In this document: positions 16,342 to 22,400 of the stretch, in pieces
How the letters are laid out: every line of letters begins with the position of its first letter
Position numbering within the stretch: the first letter of the stretch is position 1
From: DASYXT01 sp035934555
GTDB taxonomy: Bacteria; Verrucomicrobiota; Verrucomicrobiia; Limisphaerales; UBA8199
Assembly: GCA_035934555.1 (NCBI GenBank)
Contig: DASYXT010000129.1
Location: forward strand, 1-23,736
DNA: 23,736 bases
Direction of reading: 5' to 3'
Notes under the pieces: generated by a model
Seen by the model: only the letters and a program-made list of their open reading frames with translations
Database searches by the model: none
What the model was told of the DNA's origin: nothing
Program-made: the position numbers and the translations under genes

Positions 16342-17117
16342 TTGAATCTACTTAATGCCTTGTGGGCAATATTACAAAAGAAAACTTTGTTCTTCAACCA
16401 ACGCATTTGCCTCAGTCGTTTTACCAACTCCTCGTGGTTCAATTCTAAAGCAGCAGTTGTAAATGCGTCAATATCAAAGATTAGCGCGGGAACACCACTC
16501 GGAGGCGCCGGTGGTTGTAATGTACGGATAACGTTTACAGCCAATGGGTCGCCGGGAACGACTAAGGTATCCTGGTGAAAAAATCCCATCACCGGCAAAT
16601 CCAGGCCCCCGGTCGGGTCAGGATTCATTTTAATGTAATCTTCACATCTGGCCTCACCTGGTTGCATTTCGAGCCGGTTGATAAAACGCAACCCCACTCT
16701 TTGGATTTCCAGAGGCTGAGCGACGTGAATGTGCATCTGCCAGAGTCGCATCGCTTCGCCGAAGAGGCGCTCCCAGTTTTCATAAGGCTGAAGCCTGGCG
16801 AGCAAGAAACCGTCGCGCGTGAACCGAGCGATGTATTTTTCGTCCGCAGATCGAAACTGGAGGCCGTGCCAGCCCAGTTGACGCGTTACAGGTTTCGGCT
16901 GCTCAGGGGAGAATGTGACCTCGTGTTGTAATTCGTTTTGAGACAGGGCCAGCGGATACTCTGGGAGCCGGTGTTTGAAATGCTGTGTAACTGCTGCTTC
17001 CTCCCACTGGCCGCCGGCCCGTGCCCGGATCTCAATGACAGCTTCGACAATAGGAGCATGAGCCAGATGTGGAAAGGCCTCGTTCAGGTCAATATTTAAA
17101 GGTAATTGCCCGGCCAT
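16338..17117 (-). CDS. TIGR04255 family protein
   Basis: 259 residues, no signal peptide. The N-terminal 'FPHLAHAPIVEAVIEIRARA' is the hallmark of TIGR04255. It is followed by a middle beta-rich part ('KYIARFTRDGFLLARLQPYE', 'NWERLFGEAMRLWQMH'), then 'IQRVGLRFINRLEM' and a late 'PALIFDIDAFTTAALELNHE'. The C-terminal end is a helical 'LVKRLRQMRWLKNKVFFCNI'. The family has no assigned biochemical activity that I know of. It is first of a three-gene operon with ATGA overlaps. The ATG at 17117 has only a weak purine-rich site upstream. The region looks more A/T-rich than its flanks and is bordered by gene remnants, both consistent with horizontal acquisition. Confidence 0.85.
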   Translation of the reverse strand: MAGQLPLNIDLNEAFPHLAHAPIVEAVIEIRARAGGQWEEAAVTQHFKHRLPEYPLALSQNELQHEVTFSPEQPKPVTRQLGWHGLQFRSADEKYIARFTRDGFLLARLQPYENWERLFGEAMRLWQMHIHVAQPLEIQRVGLRFINRLEMQPGEARCEDYIKMNPDPTGGLDLPVMGFFHQDTLVVPGDPLAVNVIRTLQPPAPPSGVPALIFDIDAFTTAALELNHEELVKRLRQMRWLKNKVFFCNIAHKALSRFK

Positions 17118-17331
17118 CTACTTTTTCATCTGGTCCAACACCGGAAAACGATACAAGAAAGACTCGGCCGAGCAATGGCAAAACAAGGCTCCCGAGGATC
17201 TGATAGGCGTGCCGGTACTTTTCGATGGAGAACTGAGCAGTGCAATTCAAATTTTGAATTGAACGAAATCGCATGAAGCCGGATGGATGTAGAGCCGACA
17301 GCAGCTCCCCCTCCACCCCCATGATTTTCAC
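17089..17331 (-). CDS. Doubtful small ORF between P63C remnant and TIGR04255 gene
   Basis: 80 codons. Its GTG start overlaps the TGA that ends the P63C remnant (GTGA), and its end runs 29 bases into the TIGR04255 gene in another frame. The sequence ('MRFRSIQNLNCTAQFSIEKY', then 'ILGSLVLPLLGRVFLVSF') resembles no family I know. The overlaps are what a small coupled gene would show, but the long overlap with the following gene and the decayed neighbour argue against it. Confidence 0.2.
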   Translation of the reverse strand: MKIMGVEGELLSALHPSGFMRFRSIQNLNCTAQFSIEKYRHAYQILGSLVLPLLGRVFLVSFSGVGPDEKVDGRAITFKY

Positions 17332-17690
17332 TTTGTTTCAACCTCAAAAGGTAACTGTAATGTGTCGCCGCATTTTGGTGCAGCGCGGTCAAGTCTCTCC
17401 TTGAAGTCATTCCAATTGGTGCAGCTTTTCATTAGAAATTGCACATTGAAAGATGCTGTTGAAGCTCAGGAACCCCAAGGTCCTCTGTGAGATGTTGGTG
17501 GTGCCGTCGCGCTCTGGTCCCGGATGGGGTTTTTGGATTGACCTCGCGGAGCCTCTTTAGCAGGCCGGGATGTAGCCTGGATGTCATTAGTCCAATGCCC
17601 GACATAAGAGAGAACCCCGTCGCTGGGAACAAGTTTTACAGGGCGCTGTTGCTGCCGTGACTATAAAAGATCAAGAGCCCGACACCCACA
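17328..17690 (-). pseudogene. P63C-domain gene remnant with several frameshifts
   Basis: P63C domains form the C-terminal part of phage- and plasmid-associated proteins. Three frame-shifted blocks on the minus strand rebuild that C-terminus. The first is 'VGHWTNDI' (17583-17603). The second is 'RLHPGLLKRLREVNPK' and 'ARRHHQHLTEDLGVPELQQH' (about 17440-17580). The third is 'FLMKSCTNWNDFKERLDRAA' and 'PKCGDTLQLPFEVETK' with a TGA at 17328-17330. Frames change once after 'TNDI' and back again after 'QQHLS', so at least two indels are needed. The N-terminal part cannot be traced with confidence beyond about 17690. It shows that mobile-element DNA has decayed beside the TIGR04255 operon. Confidence 0.7.
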
Positions 17691-17773
17691 GTAGATCGCG
17701 GGTATCCCGCCGTTGTACCGGCGTTCGCCTGCCGAAGGGTGGTCCGGCACCGGAGCAAGTAAGCCCAAGAGGA

Positions 17774-17836
17774 ATGCAGATGGCCGACGCGCCCGCCCTG
17801 GACCCGACAAACGAAGTCTCAGTTGTGCGCGTCTGA
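17774..17836 (+). pseudogene. Short LamG-type gene scrap similar to the gene at 19362
   Basis: This frame reads MQMADAPALDPTNEVSVVRV then stop. The LamG protein at 19362-20558 contains 'VQVPDAPALDPTNSLSLEAW', encoded near 19581-19632, and the DNA is similar over about 45 bases as well. LamG domains usually carry this strand-turn motif, so the piece is an orphan fragment of a LamG gene. It has no flanking homologous sequence that I could align. It may come from duplication or from insertion of other DNA. Confidence 0.5.
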
Positions 17837-17846
17837 GACGCACAAC
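17822..17846. terminator. Stem-loop just past the serine protease stop
   Basis: GTTGTGC (17822-17828) pairs with GCACAAC (17840-17846). GTC/GAC extend the stem across a 2-base bulge, leaving a TGA loop. It begins 11 bases beyond the stop of the minus-strand protease gene, where a terminator or mRNA-stabilising hairpin would sit. It lacks a T-run on the minus strand, so intrinsic termination is uncertain. Confidence 0.35.
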
Positions 17847-17856
17847 CGGGAAAATC

Positions 17857-19185
17857 TCAGTACACGAGCACCGTAACGGTGGCGTGTTCGACTGCCTTCA
17901 CAACTTGGGCTCGCGTTGCTGATGGGGAGGGGGCTTTTACCTTCGCGAGCAACCCCGGGATTGTTTCCAATAGGTCTCGCAGGTATTTGGCCTTAACTGC
18001 GTAATTCACATTCTGCGGGACAGACCCAGAATTCACCAAAGCGGTAAGGTCATTTAGCTTGGCTCGCACAATTCCGATTACGCCACCGTTCTCGGCAACG
18101 AGGGCGCCGCCGGAATTTCCTGGCTGAATAGGTACGCTAATCTGGTACTGAGACGGATCGTCCTCTGGCCCTGCGAGGCTGCTGATCTTCCCGTCCGTAT
18201 ATTTGGGGGCCGCACCCTGAACTTGTATATTCGGGAAGCCGATTGTGAACACTGAATCGCCTAGGCCGATGTGACTACCAAAATCCAGCGGCAAACCCTG
18301 GAATGTCCCCTCCACCTTCAACACGGCCAAATCAAAGGCTTGGCTGATTTTAACTACTTTCGCGTCGAGTGTTCTGCCATTGAACCGGACTTGCAGCCTT
18401 TTGGCGTCCTCGACGACGTGGCAATTCGTCACAAGATACCCGTCATCCGTGATCATAAAGCCAGTGCCGGTAGCCGTCAGTCGATCAGCCTCAATTCCCG
18501 GGAGAACATCAACCGAAGGCATGGGTGTGGGGGCGATTCGCTGGAATGCAACCAGCCCTTTCAAAACAGGCTCAGGGATCTCGTTCCGTTTGCATGCGCG
18601 ACCAGCGTCGTACGACCGCACAACACGCTGATTTTCAGCCTTATTAATATAGGTATAGCGGCCAACCAACTTCGCGCGAAAACCGAATCGCTCCGTATCC
18701 GAAAGCACAGCAATGTGTTTTACGTGAATGGCCTCAATACTCAGGGCCTCATCCGGGTTGGGGTCAATCAGGGCTTCGCCCCCATCAAGTTCATTGATAA
18801 GCCGTGCGTTCGGAAACCAAGCCCACCCCGGTTGTTGCTTTCTGAGGTCATAAACGACACCATCGACTTCGCGAAACAGGCCAGAAGCGATTGCATTGTT
18901 AAGCTCTTGATCGCCGACTTCCAGCGCACGTTGCCGTCGGTTCGCTTCATCTTGTGCCTCTCTTGCCGGGTCGTAGCCGAATCGGCGTTGGAGTTCCGGC
19001 GGGAGGTCTCGAAGCTTCACGGTTCCTCCACTTCCGCCCTCTAGACGGTAAATGAGCATTCCGCGCTCGACACGAACCGGCTCAGCGTTAGAAATAACTT
19101 CTGAGCCGTTAGTGAACGTGATCGGGGTGTTCGTCTGCGCCAAGCAGCCGCAGGCCAGAAGGGGAAATATCACGACCAGCCTCAT
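17857..19185 (-). CDS. Secreted trypsin-like (S1C/HtrA-type) serine protease
   Basis: A 442-residue exported endopeptidase. The N-terminus MRLVVIFPLLACGCLAQ is a signal sequence; 'LLAC' could act as a lipobox, so a lipoprotein is possible. Residues about 45-80 hold 'VKLRDLPPELQRRFGYDP', a motif I associate with Verrucomicrobiota secreted proteins. The middle section is uncharacterised. The protease domain starts near 'ATGTGFMITDDGYLVTNCHV', with catalytic H256, D285 in 'QAFDLAVLKV' and S358 in 'QPGNSGGAL'. No PDZ domain follows, unlike classical DegP. The start at 19185 puts the signal at the N-terminus; the same frame extends to 19227. It is transcribed divergently from the LamG gene. Confidence 0.9.
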   Translation of the reverse strand: MRLVVIFPLLACGCLAQTNTPITFTNGSEVISNAEPVRVERGMLIYRLEGGSGGTVKLRDLPPELQRRFGYDPAREAQDEANRRQRALEVGDQELNNAIASGLFREVDGVVYDLRKQQPGWAWFPNARLINELDGGEALIDPNPDEALSIEAIHVKHIAVLSDTERFGFRAKLVGRYTYINKAENQRVVRSYDAGRACKRNEIPEPVLKGLVAFQRIAPTPMPSVDVLPGIEADRLTATGTGFMITDDGYLVTNCHVVEDAKRLQVRFNGRTLDAKVVKISQAFDLAVLKVEGTFQGLPLDFGSHIGLGDSVFTIGFPNIQVQGAAPKYTDGKISSLAGPEDDPSQYQISVPIQPGNSGGALVAENGGVIGIVRAKLNDLTALVNSGSVPQNVNYAVKAKYLRDLLETIPGLLAKVKAPSPSATRAQVVKAVEHATVTVLVY

Positions 19186-19361
19186 GGATTGCCATCGTGC
19201 TCCGGTAGGGTGCGGTTTGCAACCCAAAATGTGGCACGGATTTTACGCCCTCCCCGAAAACCGACGGCCCTTTGGTCGAATTTAGTTGTCAAGGTCTGCC
19301 CTAAGGTGTCTGCTCAGTTCAGCCCGTGAGCCAATCGCGGCTTTTGGGGGAAAGGGTAATC

Positions 19362-20558
19362 ATGAAACTTGCTGTTCTCGTTCCTCTTTTCTTGATCGCT
19401 GTTTCGGCCCCCGCTCAGCCTACGACTTGCATGCCGGCGCCTGCTGGCCTGGTTGGCTGGTGGCGCGGTGAAGGTGACGCCTCAGATTGGGCAGGCACGA
19501 ACAACGGCATCCTCATCAATGGCTCAGGCTTCGGCCCGGCAGAGGTTGGGCAGGGATTCTCCTTCACCAGCCCCGATCAATGCGTGCAAGTGCCCGACGC
19601 GCCCGCATTAGACCCGACGAACAGCCTGTCATTGGAGGCGTGGGTGCTGTTATCAACTTACCCGAACAACGATGGGGTTCTGGTGGTCCACAAAAACGTC
19701 TTCGACGTGGTTCCGGACCAGTATAACATCACAGTGTGGCAAACGGGGAGCAACTCGATTTTCCAGGTTACTCTTGGAGTTGTTCCGGGCGGAGACATAA
19801 CATTGTACAGCACCACATGGCTGCAGACTAACACCTGGTACCACGTTGCAATGACCTATGACACTGCCGCACTCCGTCTGTATGTGAATGGCAAACTGGA
19901 AGCCAGCGCCCCGGCAACGGGACCAATCGTCACAACGAGTGGTCCGCTCGAGTTTAGCGGTTATGGGTTTGGCCCATGGTCGTTGCCTGGCCAGGTGGAC
20001 GAGGTGAGCCTGTACAACCGCGCGTTGACCGGCTACGAGGTGGAGGCCATCTACGCGGCTGGAAGCTTCGGGAAATGCTACATGCCTCGCATCACCCTCC
20101 AGCCCCAAGGTCAGGTGGGCTACTGGGGCCGGAGCGTCACGTTCAGCGTTCAGGCGACGGGGGCCCCGCCTCCGGCTTACCAGTGGTACAAGGACGGGTT
20201 GGCCATTTCGTGGGCAACCAACTCGATCCTTGTGTTCACGAACCTCTCGCTGGATGCAGGCGGCAAGTACTCGGTCGAGGTCAGCAACGCGTTCGGGAGT
20301 GTGGCCAGCTCGAACGCCTTTCTGATCGTCAATCCTGCTGGGGTGACGCTCGGCCTTTATGCCGGACTCACCATCGAAGGGGCGGCGGGGAACACCTACG
20401 GGATTCAGTACGCCACCAACATCAGCCCGACCACCGTTTGGAGCACATTGACGCAAATCACTCTGACGCAGCCTGTGCAGTTGTGGATGGACACCAATGT
20501 TGATATTGCCACAGGCGCCAGCCCGCGGCGGTTTTACCGGGTCGTGGCGGTGCCGTAG
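19362..20558 (+). CDS. Secreted LamG and Ig-like domain protein
   Basis: A 398-residue exported protein, probably cell-surface or extracellular and perhaps carbohydrate-binding. A Sec signal (MKLAVLVPLFLIAVSAPAQ) is followed by a LamG/concanavalin-type domain at about 25-240. The typical run is 'GLVGWWRGEGDASDWAGTNN', 'VQVPDAPALDPTNSLSLEAW', 'NTWYHVAMTYD' and 'GQVDEVSLYNRALTGYEVEA'. An Ig-like domain follows at about 245-325 ('PPPAYQWYKDG', 'AGKYSVEVSNAFG' style, read as GGKYSVEVSNAFGS). The last part ends '...RRFYRVVAVP', a frequent Verrucomicrobiota C-terminus. The ATG at 19362 has a GGGGGAAAGGG ribosome site. No anchor is seen. Confidence 0.9.
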   Translation: MKLAVLVPLFLIAVSAPAQPTTCMPAPAGLVGWWRGEGDASDWAGTNNGILINGSGFGPAEVGQGFSFTSPDQCVQVPDAPALDPTNSLSLEAWVLLSTYPNNDGVLVVHKNVFDVVPDQYNITVWQTGSNSIFQVTLGVVPGGDITLYSTTWLQTNTWYHVAMTYDTAALRLYVNGKLEASAPATGPIVTTSGPLEFSGYGFGPWSLPGQVDEVSLYNRALTGYEVEAIYAAGSFGKCYMPRITLQPQGQVGYWGRSVTFSVQATGAPPPAYQWYKDGLAISWATNSILVFTNLSLDAGGKYSVEVSNAFGSVASSNAFLIVNPAGVTLGLYAGLTIEGAAGNTYGIQYATNISPTTVWSTLTQITLTQPVQLWMDTNVDIATGASPRRFYRVVAVP

Positions 20559-20586
20559 GTATTTATTGAGTTATGGGTTGGCGGCA

Positions 20587-20867
20587 GAAAGCGCCAGAGG
20601 GCTGGCGCAGTCCAAAAGCTGGCGCAGCAATGGCGGGCGTTGCGATTTTCGCGAAGCGTCGTGGACTACGGCAGCCCTCTGCCGCTGTCAGAGGGGCTGA
20701 GGCAGTCGAAAGCGCCAGAGGGCTGGCGCAGTCCAAAAGCTGGCGCTGCAATGGCGTGCGTTGCGATTTTCGCGAAGCGTCGTGGACTGCGGCAGCCCTC
20801 TGCCACTGTCAGAGGGGCTGAGGCAGTCGAAAGCGCCAGAGGGCTGGCGCAGTCCAAAAGCTGGCGC
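20587..20867. repeat. 121-bp tandem array of palindromic repeats, 2.3 copies
   Basis: Copies begin at 20587, 20708 and 20829 (the last partial). The first two differ at only a few positions. Each full unit holds 21-base arms (20593-20613 and 20663-20683 in copy 1) that are reverse complements with two or three mismatches. There are nested stems such as GCGCCAGAGGGCTGGCGC and GGCAGCCCTCTGCC, and a TTCGCGAA palindrome between the arms. The units can fold into large cruciforms. Both strands are open in several frames, but no gene is supported. It is a REP/BIME-like element between the LamG gene and the tRNA-Leu scar. Confidence 0.85.
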
Positions 20868-20966
20868 CGGGATAGGTTTATTATGCCCGTAGTGCGCCCC
20901 CGCTGAGTCCAAACTCCACCTTTACTTTCCTCAAAAATGAACTCATTTTCGTGCGAAACTCATGCT

Positions 20967-21003
20967 GGGCGCGTGGCGGAATTGGCAGACGCGAAGGACT
21001 TAG
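20967..21003 (+). pseudogene. 5' half of a tRNA-Leu, broken in the anticodon arm
   Basis: GGGCGCG, TG, then GCGGAATTGGCAGACGC (acceptor 5' strand, D-arm) and AAGGACTTAGGA match the first half of a leucine tRNA with anticodon TAG. The 3' side of the anticodon stem should read TCCTT but is replaced by unrelated sequence, and no matching CGCGCCC acceptor end appears downstream. This is the usual trace of site-specific integration into a tRNA gene, in which the displaced half stays at one junction. Confidence 0.7.
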
Positions 21004-21138
21004 GATGCCAAAAATAGCCTTTTCTGACGGTTTCGCCTCGTTGCGTTTCGGACCCCACAAAGTGAGTTGGGACCCTGATTTTAGCGGGTGAAATGCACTT
21101 TCGATGCGGTTAAACCGGGTTGAACGATACCAAAGGCG

Positions 21139-21162
21139 AAAGTGGCACAAAAAGTGGCACAA
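21139..21162. repeat. Exact 12-bp tandem direct repeat
   Basis: AAAGTGGCACAA occurs twice head to tail (21139-21150 and 21151-21162). It lies about 140 bases past the broken tRNA-Leu, on the presumed element side, where arm-type integrase or excisionase binding sites are expected. Purpose not shown. Confidence 0.5.
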
Positions 21163-21234
21163 GCGATTTTCGGTGTCTCGACGCGTTTAGGAATGCCTCG
21201 GGTGTCCAACACTGCCGGGGGGATTGGTTGGCTT

Positions 21235-21269
21235 CAAAAAACTAAACGGGTGGGGCCTTGTTTGCCCCA
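21235..21269 (-). terminator. Possible intrinsic terminator of the right-end minus-strand operon
   Basis: TGGGGC (21251-21256) and GCCCCA (21264-21269) form a 6-bp stem with a 7-base loop. On the minus strand it is followed, after CCCG, by TTTAGTTTTTT. The T-rich tract begins four bases after the stem, so efficiency is uncertain. It overlaps the end of the small remnant frame at 21242-21409. Confidence 0.4.
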
Positions 21270-21409
21270 GGAGCGATTTTGATTCGCGGATGGTATGCGG
21301 ACACCCCCGGGGCATGAATCGCCTCTCCTAGCCCCCAGCGGTGAGCGAGGGCAGCACCCCCAGCTCTTTCCGTCGCCAGCAGCATCTCGCCCATTTTGCG
21401 CTCGGCCAT
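21242..21409 (-). pseudogene. Remnant of a phage/plasmid-type helical protein
   Basis: A 55-codon frame starts MAERKMGEMLLATERAGGAA and ends at a TAG at 21242. The 'AERKMGEMLxxTERAxG' run resembles the middle of a helical protein family seen in phages and plasmids, where this segment sits inside a longer protein. Here an in-frame TGA immediately precedes the ATG, and the sequence after residue 25 no longer fits, so I take it as a broken internal fragment. A genuine 55-residue protein is the alternative. Confidence 0.35.
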
Positions 21410-21501
21410 TCAACCAGGGAAGCGCCCATTGGCTCTAGGACGCGTTTTGATCGCCGGGGTGCGGTGGTATGGTGGGGGGCAAAAGCGAAACGGTAGGCGG
21501 T

Positions 21502-21696
21502 CTATTGCGTAGCTTGGGCGCAGGCTTCCACGGCTTCACCCAAGGGGATGCACTGGCGTTCTTTCTTCGCCTCGCGCATGAAGTGGCGGCGCTCCCATTC
21601 AAGGCACCGGGCGCATACCGGGCCGGCCCGCCAGGCAACGGCGCGCTGGCCGCACGGACAAAGCGAGCGGCGGTGCTTGGACTCAGCGCGCGCCAA
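21502..21696 (-). CDS. Small Cys-rich, zinc-ribbon-like protein
   Basis: 64 residues, basic. Cysteines are spaced C-P-C (residues 13-15) and C-x2-C (28-31) in 'SLCPCGQRAVAWRAGPVCAR', enough for a small zinc ribbon. The rest is charged and helical ('EWERRHFMREAKKERQ'). The start overlaps the end of the metallopeptidase-like gene by 14 bases, so it probably belongs to the same operon. Function unknown; small zinc-binding proteins of this kind are common in phages. Confidence 0.55.
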   Translation of the reverse strand: MARAESKHRRSLCPCGQRAVAWRAGPVCARCLEWERRHFMREAKKERQCIPLGEAVEACAQATQ

Positions 21697-22399
21697 GTTG
21701 CATCCTCCGGCTTATGCTCTCCAGCGTGCTCGCAACTTCGATCTCGCCCGTCTTATCCAGCGCACAGATGACGTCCGTCGTGATCAGGCCGTGCGCTGTG
21801 ATGCCCCAGTTCGGCTCCGGCGCGGTTGCGCTAACCACGTCGGGCACTTCGGGCGCGGGCGTTGCCGGGGTGGTGAGGAAGTCCCGAAGCTCTTGGCGTT
21901 TCGAAATCCAGTTTTCCACACGCCCGTTGCCGCCGTCACGGTCCGTGCGGCTGGCCGAGACAGTCTCGCGGGATTGCTCGATGAGACGCGCGGCCACCAC
22001 TTCCAGCTCAGGCCGTCGCGCGGTGAGGATGTCGAAGGCGCGGCGGAAACTCTCAAGAGAAAACGAGTCGGCCTGGATTAGCTCGCGGTCCTCTGCCGAG
22101 AGCCTCTCAGCGTGGCCGCCCGCCATGAACAGGTGATGCCACAAAATGGGGACTGTGAGCGGCTCGCCCGCGGGGTTGGAAAATCCGCCGAGAACCTCGC
22201 CAAGAATGCCGCCCCAGCCCAATGCGGCGTTCTGCTCGCGCGTGCCCGCCGCGGATGCGCAAACGCCCTGGTGTAGGCCACCCACAAAGGGGGTGGGGTT
22301 TAGGTTGTAGGCTCGCGCCACCACGGCGTGGCCGGCCTCGTGCCAAGCTGTTAAGCAGAAATCTTTTTCGTCCTGCGCGTTGAAGGATAATATTTTCAT
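21683..22399 (-). CDS. M41-like putative zinc metallopeptidase (HEAGH)
   Basis: 238 residues, no signal or membrane segment. 'LTAWHEAGHAVVARAYNL' places an H-E-x2-H zinc motif at residues 20-24, in the form typical of FtsH/M41 peptidases. 'HAERLSAEDRELIQAD' near 115-130 could supply a third ligand. Unlike FtsH there is no AAA ATPase domain, so it is a free-standing peptidase domain. The C-terminal 60 residues are Pro/Ala/Thr-rich and then polar. The ATG lies one base after the stop of the preceding gene (TGATATG), showing tight coupling. A role in phage or element biology is inferred from the neighbourhood only. Confidence 0.65.
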   Translation of the reverse strand: MKILSFNAQDEKDFCLTAWHEAGHAVVARAYNLNPTPFVGGLHQGVCASAAGTREQNAALGWGGILGEVLGGFSNPAGEPLTVPILWHHLFMAGGHAERLSAEDRELIQADSFSLESFRRAFDILTARRPELEVVAARLIEQSRETVSASRTDRDGGNGRVENWISKRQELRDFLTTPATPAPEVPDVVSATAPEPNWGITAHGLITTDVICALDKTGEIEVASTLESISRRMQLGAR

Positions 22400-22400
22400 A

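Noticed and set aside
14116..17700. Second copy of the tRNA-Thr 3' end as an att site
   Set aside because: I looked for the T-arm/acceptor sequence downstream and found no convincing direct repeat inside the window.
19653..20456. 267-codon minus-strand frame opposite the LamG gene
   Set aside because: Rich in Arg, Val and His without structure; the plus strand has a signal peptide, LamG and Ig domains.
20587..20867. CRISPR array
   Set aside because: The 121-base units are directly contiguous with no unique spacers, and there are no cas genes in the window.
20573..20906. Small repeat-encoded proteins
   Set aside because: Several frames on both strands stay open only because the 121-bp unit repeats; no ribosome site or conserved start.
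20881..21162. 93-codon minus-strand frame across the tRNA-Leu fragment
   Set aside because: It reads through the tRNA scar and the 12-bp repeats and has no coding character.
20967..21500. Group I intron in tRNA-Leu
   Set aside because: Introns are known in tRNA-Leu anticodon loops, but no 3' exon (T-arm and CGCGCCC acceptor end) and no intron core were found downstream.
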